Part shown: positions 1-10,840 of the stretch, piece by piece | Numbering within the stretch: the first letter of the stretch is position 1 | Layout: each line of letters starts with the position of its first letter | Assembly: GCA_022836615.1 (NCBI GenBank) | Contig: MU405341.1 | Span: 50,275-114,274, forward strand | Direction of reading: 5' to 3' | DNA: 64,000 bases | From: Annulohypoxylon bovei var. microspora | Taxonomy: Eukaryota > Ascomycota > Sordariomycetes > Xylariales > Hypoxylaceae | Notes under the pieces: model-generated | What the model was told of the DNA's origin: nothing | Databases searched by the model: none | The model's input: the letters and a program-made list of their open reading frames with translations, nothing else | Program-made: the position numbers and the translations under genes

Positions 1-690
1 GAAACTAAAGTGTTATGTGCTGTTAAATTTCGTAGGTTCTACAGGCTGCGTAGGGTGGACAATTAGTGCGCGATTAGATCAGCAACCAATCGGTACTGTA
101 TTAGCCTTCGTTAAGCTAAGCCTCAGGCCTAATAGTGATTTTTTATGCTAAAATCTAGTGGTTAACCGCTATAATCCAGGGCACCCAGCCACTCAAGACT
201 CGTAAGATACCTCTGAGTAGGTAACCTTGTAGGTAGGTAGTAATGAATCCTGGTTCCTCGCGTTGTAAATAGTCATTTAAAGACGTAGCACCGTGATAAC
301 TACCTAAGTAGACAATAAACCGAAACACTAATTCGACATCGACTAACTAGAAGATGTTTGCATTTCTAATGGGTATTCTATCGTAGCAGCGATGTATGCG
401 CACACACATACACACATACAATGTGGTGGTGCGTACGCAAGCAAGGCATATCATCATCCTCGAATCTCGAACGGAACCCCGTCAATCCCCAATCCCCTTC
501 TCCTCTAGCATAGTCTGACTAGTCAACAAGCTCACCAACGAATATTCAACCACCCCTCCTTCTCCCCATCCCTCTTCGTCCCCCCATCCTTCCCCTGCCT
601 CCTCTCCTTACTCTCACCGTCACCCTCTCCCCCAAGCACCCCTCGTACCCTCGTAACAACACTCCGAGTCCGTCTCTGGCGCCCGCCCGC
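1..690. other. Gene-free left edge, 3' flank of verprolin gene
   Basis: No convincing coding frame is visible. It holds a short CA/TA-rich simple repeat near 400-420, a TAGGTAGGTAG run near 230-240, and a long pyrimidine-rich tract about 540-660 that lies just downstream of the verprolin stop and would be purine-rich in that transcript. Confidence 0.6.
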
Positions 691-2173
691 CTAGAGCGCG
701 CCCAGGTCGAGGGGAACGCTGCTGCCGCGGCCGGCCCGGTACTTGCGGGATCCGCCGTGGAAGTGGCGGGGCTTGGGGAGCTCGGCCTCGTCCTTGAAGC
801 GCCAGCGGCTGTCCTGGACGATGTAGCGCTCCCGGGGCTCGCGCGGGCTAGTCAAGCCGCTGCCCGTCGGCGTCGGGCTCGGGCTCTTGCTGCTACCGTT
901 CGGTGCAAGCGTGTACGAACTCGGGTCCAGCATCGAGCGTAGGGTTGAGCCGGCGCGTTGGCGGTTAGATGGCGGGTCTCTAGGCGCTGGGGGTGGCGAG
1001 GGCGCGGACGCGGGAGGGGGTGGGGGTGGCATGGATGTTGGTGACGAGCGGCCGCCGGTTGCGGTTGCGCGCATGGCGGCTTGGAGAGCAATGTTTGGCG
1101 ACGGGGCGTTCGAAGGTGCTGCTGAGGGCGGTGGAGGTGGAGGTTGTGAGCGCGCGGGTGCGGCAGGTGGTCTGGGAGCCGCGGCCGGGGGCGGAGGCGG
1201 CGCTAAGGGCACGGAGGGTGCAGATACTGGTGGCGGGGGTGGTAGCGCCGGCGCGGATGACGGTGGTGGAGGTGGAGGCGCTGGAGGGGCGGGTGCTGAC
1301 GCTGGGGGAGCCGGCGGTGCATGCGAGCCGGGTAAAGGGGGAGGATGAGGAGGGTGAGACGATAAACTCATAGGCTTCCTGGAGCCAGGAGGTGGAGGTG
1401 GTTTCTTCCCGATCGGTGGTGGGGGCCCTTTCGAAAACGACAAGGATGCGGATGAGATTGGTCGTGGAACATCGCTGATTGTCTTTCTTAGAGTTGCTAT
1501 GGAAGCGTGAGTGCCCAGTGTTGGGAGCGAGGGCACTGCACGTCCTGGCAAAGCGGGTACGGCCGGAGCTGATCCGATGGGAGGTCTCGGTATCGACGGT
1601 GGCTTTGGAGTGGGTGATGACTCGGAGTCGGATAGGTAAGATGAGCTTTGGATTGCTATGTGAATGGTTAGTAATCTATATCCCTAAACCCGGTAGACCA
1701 GCTAGCTTACCCCCAGTATCTACACCTCCACCACGTTTCTTCAACTTCGGCATGCCGCCCGCGAACAAGCCTGCCAGCTGGGGAGCCGGCTCTGTTGATG
1801 CCCCACTATCACGGCCTACAAAATCGCTATTGCTTCTTGCCCTATTCCCCGCTGGGATTCCTGGGACTGGTGGTGCTAGACCACTCGGAATCGCAGGAGC
1901 CCTACCTAGACCCGGAACAGGGGGTGCTCCTCCCGTGGGAGGCCCTCCTCCGCCTCCCCCTGATGAACCTGCTACTATGGGTGCGGATCGATCGTTCGTA
2001 ACGGCCTTCCTTAGAGTTCTGCCCTTCGCAATGTCGCCAAGCAAGGCACCTCGACCAGTACCCGACGCCGGTGGTCGTGACGGTATTCCACCGGGGGGTG
2101 GAGGAGGAGGCGGTGGCGGTCCTCCCATGCCCATGCCCGGGAGCGGCGGCGGGGGAGGTGGTGGTGGAGGCAT
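691..2173 (-). CDS. vrp1: Verprolin / WIP-family actin-binding protein
   Basis: Two exons, 2173-1711 and 1655-691, joined across a 55-nt intron with GTAAGC donor, a CTAAC branch point and CATAG acceptor, give 475 residues. Verprolin binds monomeric actin and the WASP homologue (Las17) at cortical actin patches and promotes endocytosis and polarised growth. The protein opens with polyproline, then a WH2 actin-binding motif at about residues 41-66 (helix followed by LRKAV and the NDRSAP tail). The middle is very rich in proline, alanine and serine. The last 45 residues hold the WASP-binding element (WRFKDEAELPKPRHF and a basic Gly-rich tail). The ATG followed by a proline run is the usual fungal start. 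Strong GC skew makes the antisense strand open, but that is a shadow. The family call is firm; the symbol is the yeast one. Confidence 0.93.
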
Positions 2174-2824
2174 TTTGGAGAATAAGCTCCGGTTCTCTTA
2201 GAGTGCTGGTACTCTTAGTCTCTTAGATAGGGTATAAAAGCGTCGAGTCGATGAAGGCTGGCAAAAGTTAGGAAGATAGCCTGGTTGGCCGTCACCATAC
2301 GTGGGTATACAATTGTAAGATGATATGGCAAAACCGTACAAATTTCTCGAATAAAACAAAGCGATAAAGCGATATATATGTACTTTCTGGCTACAATGGT
2401 ATCTTGGTACAAGGAGAATACGGTCGTAACGACACGCGATGCAATTCAATGGCAGAATAGCAGACAGACTGGTGCCTTATCGATGAACGGTTTAGGAGGC
2501 AGAAGGTTAAGCAGGTGAATCAATTTATGGGGCGATGTTGGCGGAATTGTTGGTCATAAGCTTTTCAGCCGCCCGCTGTCGTCACATTGTGGCGCAGATT
2601 GCCCCGCCGTACCTGTACCCAGTACCCGCCGGAAGTTTATCGATAGGGGTAGAACGGTTTCTGTTAAAACCACTTCGTAATTGTAATGCAACAGTACCGA
2701 TCCAATGAGAATGGATTTTATTAATTAGCAAGTCTTAATCGAACCTCTCTTCGCAACATCATCACCCATTGGACCTTGTCACAAGCTTAATCGCCGAATA
2801 TAAAATCTAGTGATTATAGCAACG
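2174..2824. promoter_or_regulatory. Divergent promoter region, verprolin / mitochondrial membrane protein
   Basis: This 651-bp gap separates two genes read outward, so it should hold both promoters. I see no clear TATA box or repeated operator; a short AT-rich stretch lies near 2350-2385. Small open frames here lack support. Confidence 0.55.
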
Positions 2825-4159
2825 ATGCCTCGTCCGGTGACCGTCCCGCGAGCGCGGTCTGTATGCCAGATCTGCGACTCGATCGCTGGCCGTCGCTTTC
2901 ACTCTACAAAACCCGCATTACGAACTCCCAATACCACAAGACCTCGAACTCGAATAGAAACGAGTATCTTGAAGGCGAATGTATTCCAGAAGCGCCCACT
3001 AGTCTCGGGAATATTACCGACTGGGAATACTACTTCTAGTTCCTCAGAACCTCACGATACTCCGGGTGAAGATGATAATACGATTAGACCAACGCCCAAG
3101 AAAGCGAGAGAGGAGCTGTCATCTGTCACTAATATGATGACCTATATTGAAAGAAGCAAATCAAAGGTTCTCACAAATCGACGTATACCATCAGAAGCCG
3201 ATGTGAACGCAGCTCTCCAGGCATGTTGGGTAGTGGCTGATTATATTATGGATGACACTGTACAACCACAAATTACTCATATGGTGAATGAGCTTGATTC
3301 GACTGCCTCGGAACTTCTTTCGTTAGATAAAACTTCCAATTCTCGCTCTTCCAAGTCGTCAGAGACCCCCAGTATCAGCATGACTGCCCAGGTTAAACAG
3401 ATCATTGACATAATATCGCATACCGCCTATGCGGTAATGTCTCATCCGCCTGTCTTCATCACGCCAGAGCTTCTTAAGAAATATGTAAAAGTTCAAGCCC
3501 GTCTAGGGAAACCGGAAACACTCCCTCAGGTCTTACAGATGTATGCGTGGAAACCTATGGCCCGCGAGTCCAGAGGATCGATTAGCTACACAAAGCAGAA
3601 TCCGAATAAGGTTGCAAACGCCATCGAACCAGAAGTGATTGAAAGAGCTCTGGACACCGCGATCGAAACTAAGAATCTGGATGCAGCAGTTGGTATTATC
3701 GAAAATGGCTATGCCACTAAAGCCTTTATTCGAAATAAACTCTTGCGCAAAGGCATACTACCAGGGGGGACATTTGCCGCAACACCGGTGGCAGCTTACC
3801 TCTTAGCTACGAGTTTCTCTAATATTCAAAACACCATGGACACCACCTTTGCGACCAATATAGCATTTGCCGGGATTCTAGCCTACGTGGGTTTCACGGG
3901 GTCCCTTGGTATGGTCGCTCTGACGACGGCAAACGACCAGATGAATCGCGTTACCTGGAATCAGGGAGTGCCTTTGCGGTCGCGTTGGATAAGGGAAGAG
4001 GAGAGGGCCGCGCTGGATAAGATCTCTTGTGCGTGGGGGTTCCAAGAGAAATGGCGCCAAGGCGAAGAGGAAGGGGCGGATTGGGATGCCTTGCGGGAGT
4101 ATATCAGTCAAAAGGGTATGGTCTTAGATCGAACCGAGCTAATGGAAGGGATGGAGTAG
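2825..4159 (+). CDS. Conserved fungal mitochondrial membrane protein, function unknown
   Basis: Single-exon gene of 444 residues. The frame opens earlier at a GTG, but the first ATG at 2825 begins a typical mitochondrial presequence (basic, Ser/Arg-rich, with RRFHSTKPAL), so that start is chosen. The middle (residues about 95-280) is hydrophilic and probably helical. Two hydrophobic segments follow at about 310-335 and 340-370, consistent with insertion in the inner membrane. The C-terminal 75 residues are charged and rich in Trp, Glu and Arg (a TWNQGVPLRSRW motif, then a WGFQEKW motif), as in other proteins of ascomycetes that I recall only as uncharacterised. I do not recognise an enzymatic motif. 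Mitochondrial location is an inference from the N-terminus. Confidence 0.85.
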   Translation: MPRPVTVPRARSVCQICDSIAGRRFHSTKPALRTPNTTRPRTRIETSILKANVFQKRPLVSGILPTGNTTSSSSEPHDTPGEDDNTIRPTPKKAREELSSVTNMMTYIERSKSKVLTNRRIPSEADVNAALQACWVVADYIMDDTVQPQITHMVNELDSTASELLSLDKTSNSRSSKSSETPSISMTAQVKQIIDIISHTAYAVMSHPPVFITPELLKKYVKVQARLGKPETLPQVLQMYAWKPMARESRGSISYTKQNPNKVANAIEPEVIERALDTAIETKNLDAAVGIIENGYATKAFIRNKLLRKGILPGGTFAATPVAAYLLATSFSNIQNTMDTTFATNIAFAGILAYVGFTGSLGMVALTTANDQMNRVTWNQGVPLRSRWIREEERAALDKISCAWGFQEKWRQGEEEGADWDALREYISQKGMVLDRTELMEGME

Positions 4160-4812
4160 TAGATCTATGGGTTTAATAATCCCCCAAGATCTATCTACAT
4201 GATGAGTTGTACGAGATGTATACTGAAGTCTATCACGGAAATCATACTAGACGAGATGACGGTCGTGGTCAAGGGTTGATTTTCGCCAAGAAGTTGATCA
4301 ACGATGTCGTTTTACTCCACCGGACGTGAGGAGCCAGAGGTTCCTGTGTACAAACATCGGGAGCCGTCTGAATAAGAAGTCATGATAAGCTTGTTCCTAT
4401 TAAGTTTGCTTCGGCATTACACTAACCATGCGACCCTCCCACACCTAACCTCCTGTCTCGGTTTCGAGTCGAGAATTCACTGGTTTCTCCGACCCAGGCC
4501 CTAGGAACCGATGCGCACGGGGTTCCACCGATTATTGCGTGCATCGCCAACCTACTTCGCCTCACAGCGATTGTCATGGCGCTTTATAGAGACGCTCTAA
4601 ACATACTTGGCATTGTCATTATTCTTTCCAACGTATAGTGAAAAATAATCCTGAGCTCCAGAATGCCCGACGATGGATATCCACTATAGCCCAATGAACG
4701 GCTTCTTGGCACCTGAGTCAGGTCATCATTATATCAACAGGATCGTCCTTCGTCTGTTGTTGCTACCGATAAATTCTCTCACGCACAGCTACGATTGATC
4801 CCCGAAGCAAAA
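4160..4812. other. Intergenic, nothing recognised
   Basis: About 650 bp between two genes on the same strand. It should contain the terminator of the upstream gene and the promoter of the downstream one; no coding frame, repeat or RNA gene was seen. Confidence 0.5.
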
Positions 4813-5825
4813 ATGGGTGGACAGTTTTCGCCCAAAGACCCCCTGAGGTGTTCGCACTACGCCCAGTTTGCGGCTCACCTCGATAGACGCCATTTTGATG
4901 GTATCTACTGGACGTTCTTTTTCCTAGTCGTATTCGTCCTGTTCGTCGCGTCATGGATATACCAATCGTACGTAATGAGCAACCCCAGACACGAAATTTC
5001 GATAGATAATTGACAATTTATCACACAGGGTGATGAGATACCGGGAAAAACCAGAATACTGCGAAGACACATTTAGGAGGAAGCTCAAAGTTTCACTCGC
5101 ATGGTGTACGGCGTTATTCCTAATCGCCGCCATCCTTCTTGTCTTCGAGGTTTTCTCCCTCCTGGCGCTGCAATTCTGCGACGGCGAGGACCTCATGTCG
5201 CTCTACTGGTCAACGTGGACTATGCTCCAGCTCGGTTCCGAGATAGCGATCCTAGGCATTAACCTTGCGCTGTGGCATCAGCTATGCAATGTCCGACAAC
5301 CGTAAGGTTCCCTATTTTGCTATTTACTATTATATGATATCTGTCATACCTACCTCATAAACAAAACGCTAACGGATCCTTCTACCATAGACTCTGGGCC
5401 CTCGCTTTAGGTACCCCGGTGCTTGTCGTTGCGGGGCTTGGCCACCTCATCCACCTCGCTTTCCGGATATTTTACAAGAAGGCCAAGGAGAGCAGACGGG
5501 CGAGCAGGGAGGTTAATAGCAATGCTGTTCGCGAGATGGTAGACGTCTCCACATCTACCTCTTCAGCGTGCGTACTTTCTCAACAGATGCATATGTGTGC
5601 TACATTCTTATCCCAGACACTAGTCACTAACTGCCGAATCTCCGTTTTAGTCCCAGCATTAAGCCAGAACACAAACACGTCGACCAGACAAGCGCCATCT
5701 TGGCTGGACAAACTGTCTGCTTTTCAATAGACGTAGGCGACGACGAGCGAGTGAGACGGTGGCCGTCCTTTGTCGGGATGTCGGGCGGCAAAGCCATCGT
5801 GCGGTTGACTGCGATACATACCTGA
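4813..5825 (+). CDS. Four-helix integral membrane protein, function unknown
   Basis: Exons 4813-4967, 5029-5301, 5391-5567 and 5651-5825 give 259 residues. Introns 1 and 2 (donors GTACGT and GTAAGG, acceptors CACAG and CATAG, GCTAAC branch in the second) are required, because each joins open frames and conserves reading phase. The third (donor GTGCGT, branch CACTAAC, acceptor TTTTAG) is likely but optional; if retained, the frame stops at 5730 and gives 255 residues with a different tail. The ATG at 4813 follows an AAA context. Four hydrophobic stretches are seen: about residues 29-50, 70-98, 112-135 and 146-168. A short basic cytosolic-type tail follows. I recognise no family or catalytic motif. 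Confidence 0.75.
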
Positions 5826-7104
5826 GTTACGCGTTAAATAGCAAAGCTAGATCTCTTGCAGCGTTTATTGTCCTCGAGGTAATTAGTAATAGATATTGGA
5901 TCACTCTTCGATGAACACGGCATTTCTATACCCCCCAGCTAGTCGGGAACTGCGGCCAAGCGGCCAAGCGGTGTAGCTGTGCCAACCCTCTGTAGGACCC
6001 CCAACGTGATAACGGAGGGAGGATACCTCACCGCGCTGCGGGCCTTCTTACAAACCGTGTACGCATGGTTGGGGCCCGACACAGGTGGTCGGAACCGCTT
6101 ATCACAAAGCATGCGTCTGCCACCCTATCTAGCCCGGCGGGCAAACGTCTAAGCGGCAAATGAGGTATGCGGCATATATCACATGGGTAAGCCCGCTACC
6201 TGGTTAGCTCTAATATCTACAGATTGCCAAGTAGAGATCACTTTCTCAAAGGGGCGGTAGTTGAGAGCCCGGGTCTCTTGGCCGGCCGAAACCTGCAGAT
6301 CTGGGTTGGCGAGAGCGGCTCAGCCGGTACCTATACGAGGCTAAGGCTAGATCTAGGTTCAGAGTTAACATTTCGTGACGAGTCATTCTATCAGCTATGG
6401 CTCCTAATGAACTTTTGTTTTAGACAATTCGCTTGAGAATTCTAGAGCAAGTAATAGGAGGCATGCTATATTGTAGTTGTTATAAAGTTTTCCTAATAAG
6501 ATTGTGATAGCCACGAGTAAATTGGATTGGAACGGAGAGCGCCAGTAAGATTCTAGCGTAGATCTCTTTTTAAATAATAGGAAATAGCCTCTGCCCAGAT
6601 AACTAATAATGCAGCTTATAGGAGAAGACAACTTCCCCGGGTCTTGGGCCGAAAGGTTCTCTTGGATGCTTGCGCGTCACACCGAGTGTGTAGTGGGCAA
6701 TGATATTCGGATGGGATCCATTGCGGAGAAACTATTAAGCCTACACATTGGTTGCGCGATAAGACTACGTGATGATCTCATAATGTTAGAAACATCTTCA
6801 GGTAACCTGGTGTCTCCATGCTATTTGGACATAAGATCCGTACGCTATGTTAAGAATCCCGAGAACAAGTTCTTTATAACCAGGAGTAGGGCGATATTTA
6901 AACTTGGTAGCCGTCCCTTATGCTGTTGGTCCTAGATAGCGGAGGGGTTGGGATCGGCGCAGGGATTAAGCTTGCGCTTGCAGATATGCCGGTACTATTG
7001 CAGACGTTTCTGGAAAGCTGAACGCTATGATACTGTTTGTCCCAAATTCATCCACGAATACGATGAATGAGATAATTGAAAGTTAAGATAGATGACTCGG
7101 CCGA
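5826..7104. other. Gene-poor interval
   Basis: About 1.3 kb between a plus-strand gene and the end of a minus-strand gene (convergent). No coding frame with a credible start or splice structure is seen. It includes the triple GCGGCCAA repeat annotated separately. An open frame of about 108 codons at 6609-6935 looks accidental. Confidence 0.5.
5952..5971. repeat. Tandem 8-bp repeat GCGGCCAA (2.5 copies)
   Basis: Two full GCGGCCAA units followed by GCGG. The CGG triplets fall at 5953, 5961 and 5969, a CGG-N5-CGG-N5-CGG arrangement of the kind bound by some Zn2Cys6 regulators. It could equally be simple slippage. Confidence 0.6.
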
Positions 7105-8166
7105 CTACACGCGACCCGCACGTCCGATCTGTAAGATCTCGCCTGTCAATCTCTCGTCACTCCGCAGAACTGGCCAGCTCGCGCCGTCTGGCTTGTATAA
7201 GCTCACTTCCAGTTTCGTGCCAAGGATCTTATACGTAGACTTCTCTGTGTCGATCTGGCCAAATAGCGGAACGCTAGTCTTATAACGCTTAGGTTGGGCA
7301 TCACTGGTTGGTAGGTCGAGCGCGATTGCTTGAGGCTCGAACTTCACCGTGGCTGTGTCTTTATCGATCTTCTTGAGGAAGAAAGACGCGATTACTGTCG
7401 AGGGCGTCTGATAGAAATCATGTCGCACTGTCTCGAGTAACTCCTCTCCGTTTTCGGTTGTGGAGGTATATGCCGTCTTGGACTTGCTCTTCTGCTGTCC
7501 GGATCCGATGAATAAATGTCTGGGTGAAGTTTTACACCCTTCAAGTTTCATGAACTGGTCGAATTCTAGTACCCGTCGCTTGCAACAGCTATATCCTTTG
7601 CTACCTTCGTGGAAGATAGGGGCACCTGGATGATGAACGCATTTCTCGTCTTCTGGTCGATCTTGGCCCTTCTTATAGGCTATGTTACAGCCTTTCCGTC
7701 GGCAAGCTTTCCCATCTGGGATCTCTAGAGCCGGGTCGTCATCTTCGGATTCCGGTGGAGGTGGGGGCGCAGTAGGAGCTGGTTGGGGAGTTAAAGGTGC
7801 GCGGGTGGGTGCTGACACTGCTTCGGCAAGTTTCGTTGCGAGAGATTGTGACGTAGAATCGATAACCTCGGGCGCTTTCTTCTCGATCTCGGGAGGTAAG
7901 TCTGTTGTACTGTGCTTACCCTCTGTACAAGGTGGGATCTCGAGGAACTCGTCAAAGGTCAGGACCCTTGGTTTGCAGCACTTCCAGCCTTAGACATAGC
8001 AAGTGACTCGTTAGACAATGTCTTGGTATTTAATTCTAGTAAAATAATTGGATCACACACCTTTCTGCCCCTCATGGAAGACTGGAGGACCTGGATGGTA
8101 AACACAGACCTCGTCCGGATCGGTGTAAACTTTGCCGCAACCTTTGTGAACACATTTCTGGGCCAT
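7105..8166 (-). CDS. chpA: CHORD-CS domain Hsp90 cochaperone (RAR1/CHP-1 family)
   Basis: Exons 8166-8061 and 7988-7105 with a 72-nt intron (GTGTGT donor, TAAG acceptor) give 329 residues. Two zinc-binding CHORD domains are visible: residues about 5-64 (starts KCVHKGCGKVY, then CVYHPGPPVFHEG and the CCKPRVLTFDEF signature) and about 131-193 (starts CRRKGC, then CVHHPGAPIFHEG and CCKRRVLEFDQF). The intron splits the first domain, and splicing restores its conserved Trp-Lys-Cys-Cys. A CS (p23-like) domain follows at about 223-315. The linker is Pro-rich. Proteins of this type bind Hsp90 and, in plants and animals, assist immune-receptor and centrosome functions; the Aspergillus nidulans homologue chpA was linked to diploid stability. 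The domain order is complete. Confidence 0.95.
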
Positions 8167-9161
8167 TATCGCGCACACGTGGGATATTTTGACAAAGAAT
8201 AGAAGCTCGATCGGCGTCTTAGTAAGTGAGGTCCAACTTAGATTTGTTTTTGTTTTTGGATAATCTGGATAATCTACAAAATACACACAGTTTGCAAAGT
8301 GAAGCTGGTGGAAGCTACGAGAGCCTTGAGCTTCCTCACCGCCTTCCCTTTACGGGAGCTTTGTACTTTCTCATTCAAAAGTCCCCCACAGAATGAGAAC
8401 CTTGCGTCAGATCTAAGTATCTGGTACCTATGACGTACTGACATTCGATTGTACGTTTGTACGTGTGAATCTTCTACTCCCATATAATTCTTCTATTATT
8501 TACCTAGACAATATTGAGAAAAATACCCAGCTTGCTAAATTGAAAATACCTAGGTCTCTGATTGGCTATTATATTACCGATTGTCTTTATACTTGATATA
8601 CAAGCATGGCGTTTGACATTAGTAGCACGATTCAAACTTCTTAGACTCTATTTGCTGCTCAAGGAAAGAGTAACAGTTGAACAATAAGTCTATTTTAGTT
8701 GCTTCTCCATGTGGGGCGGCAGAATTCTGAGCCCCGCCTGGTGGGGTAGAGTCTTTGTTTGGATATTCAGTAAACGCGTATAATTCTTTATGAAGCGTAA
8801 TATGCAAATATAACAATTATCTTAATATCCATACGACTTGTCAGATAAAAGATGACTAAGGTGGAGATTGTGGCGATTTTCGGGCCGGTTTATCCGTAAA
8901 AGATCAGGCCCTTAGTTTCAAGCACGTAATCGTGAGATATCACTCCTTGGAAGTTGAACAATTACAACAACAATTCAGTTGATCAACGTTTTTATCAACC
9001 ACCACAAATTACGTATCCAGTATTACATCCCTACTTTCGTGTGGCACGACTATACACTCATACGACTGCTTCAATTGTATATTTATTTAAAAGTACCTAC
9101 CTAGTTTAGTCGCAAAATCGATTAGTGCTCTGTCTTTGAATTCGAGACTTCGAACTTGAAA
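8167..9161. promoter_or_regulatory. Divergent promoter region, CHORD gene / glutaredoxin-like gene
   Basis: About 1 kb separating outward-facing genes. It contains T-rich runs and a doubled GGATAATCT near 8257-8275 close to the CHORD start, otherwise nothing recognised. The small frames present have no supporting features. Confidence 0.5.
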
Positions 9162-9546
9162 ATGCGCGCTACTGGTCGATTGGTTCGAGCCTGTAGGATC
9201 ACTATCTTCACGCGTGAAAACTGCGGACTTTGCAGAATAGCTAAGTCAGTTCTCTCCGACGTTTGGGACATCCGGCCTTTCCAGTTCGAGGAAATCGACA
9301 TCATTAAATCCAAATCCAAATCCAAGCCTAGTTGGCGGGATCTGTATGAGTTTGACGTTCCTGTGGTATGTAAATAGGACGAGTCTAAAAGACATCTGAA
9401 CTAATATATCCCCTTCATAGATCCACATCAGCAAGTCTTCAGCGCCGGAAGAAGATCCAAAGTCAGCGTCGAAGGCTGTCAAACTCGTGAATCTATTTAC
9501 TATGGACCAAGTAAAAGCCAAGATGGATCTAGTTGAGAAATCTTAA
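9162..9546 (+). CDS. Glutaredoxin-like (DUF836) small thiol protein
   Basis: Exons 9162-9365 and 9421-9546 with a 55-nt intron (GTATGT donor, TTCATAG acceptor, phase 0) give 109 residues. The N-terminal strand RITIFTRENCGLC carries a CxxC pair (Cys21, Cys24), followed by the helix and FQFEEIDI strand typical of the glutaredoxin-like family that includes yeast YDR286C. A proline after Val in the DVPVV segment matches the cis-Pro region of the thioredoxin fold. The exact redox partner is unknown and a mitochondrial or cytosolic location cannot be told. The ATG at 9162 is used rather than the upstream in-frame TTG. Confidence 0.85.
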
Positions 9547-9682
9547 TTAAGATGGTCTTCTGGATGGCCTTACTTATTTATAAATTCGGCATCTTACCTA
9601 ATGCAGAAACACATAGATTCAAGTGCACCGTCGGGACGGGGAAATCCTAGCTCTCTTTCATCTCATCGGCCCCAAAGTATTC

Positions 9683-10840
9683 CTAATATCTACCACCAGC
9701 CTTCGGCGCCTGCTGTCCCCGCGCCGTACTCAGCGATACTCCCAGTGAGGCCTGCAACAGCGTCGTGTCGAGCGCCGCGCTAATCATGTGGAATCCCCTG
9801 TCTGTGTACTCCTTGGCCTGCTCTCCGCTCGTAGCAAAGAAACCACACTTCTTGCCCGCCTTGTTAGTCGCCTCCAAGATCCGATCTATAGCCTGCTGCA
9901 GCTCAGGTTTTATGACTCCGTCCAATATGGGGTGACCGATGTTGTTCCCCAGGTCGAATGGGCCGATGAACAGGACGTCGATGCCGGGTATGGCGGCTAT
10001 CTCCTCAACGGAGTCGAGCGCTTCTTGCGTCTCAATCTGCACCATGGTCAGGAGCGAGTCGTTGGCTTGTTGCAGATACTCTGTCATGGATGGCACCGGG
10101 TTGAACCGCTCCATAGCAAAGGGGGATCCTAGTCCACGCTGGCCTTGAGGCGGGAACTTGGCAGCGGCGACGATTTTCTTAGCCTCCTCAACGGAACGGA
10201 GTAGTGGAATGAGAATCTAGATTGTCAGTTTTATTGCGTCTCAATTGCTCGCAAGCCACCTACGCCATGGGCCCCGGCATCCAGTGCACCTTGTCTAGAT
10301 GTCAATTACATAGAACTACCAGATTCAATGTGTTCCAATGCTTACGCTTTATCATCCAACCCTGCATGTCGGGAATTCTCACGAGGGGACTGACACCACA
10401 GCTAGCGATAGCCGGAACGGCCTCGTGCATCGCATCATCTGCAAATTTGTCAATGTTTGTCTGGTAGCATAAAAATAGGGGCTTGTACCGTCGATGTTTC
10501 CATGCTCGCAGTCTACCATCACCCAATCCACGCCTGCTCGTGCTAGTACCCTAGAAACATTCTGGCCAGGCAACGTTTGCCAAACCCCTATGCTTGTGGT
10601 TTCATTCTTAACGAAGGCATTCTTCAATACACACCCTTGGAGCATTTTTGAATATGGCCTTTTCAACGGTTGAATTTTAGAATAGGAGTGAGGATTAAAT
10701 TTTCTAGAACTTGACAGCAATGTCCTGCTGGCGGAAGCGGCACACCAAGATATAGGTGGCATTGATCTTACTATACCCGACAGCCCACTCGAAGTAAGGT
10801 TGTGTGGTAACGAGGTGTCAGTTACGAGAGATACCCGCAT
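9683..10840 (-). CDS. HpcH/HpaI-type class II aldolase
   Basis: Four exons, 10840-10489, 10438-10346, 10289-10264 and 10216-9683, give 334 residues; the third exon is only 26 nt. Introns are 50, 56 and 47 nt with GTAC, GTAAGC and GTAGGT donors. The family cleaves or forms C-C bonds of 2-keto-3-deoxy acids (4-hydroxy-2-oxoheptanedioate, 2-keto-3-deoxy-rhamnonate) using a divalent metal. Visible active-site signatures: VMVDCEHGNID (His113), PLVRIPD (Arg138), the QIET metal Glu219, and GPFDLG with Asp245. An N-terminal stretch of about 65 residues rich in Ser, Arg and Lys precedes the core. It could be a mitochondrial presequence, or translation may start at Met27 or Met66. Physiological substrate is unknown; it heads the metabolic block. 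Confidence 0.9.

Noticed and set aside
887..1348. Gly-rich plus-strand frame of about 153 codons
   Set aside because: It is the antisense of the proline-rich verprolin exon; poly-Gly frames opposite Pro codons are expected.
6609..6935. Plus-strand frame of 108 codons
   Set aside because: No family resemblance, no supportive splice sites; lies in a gene-poor interval.
7890..7930. An 18-nt GT-AG candidate intron in the CHORD gene
   Set aside because: Too short for fungal splicing, and the unspliced frame reads the conserved CTEGKHSTTD.
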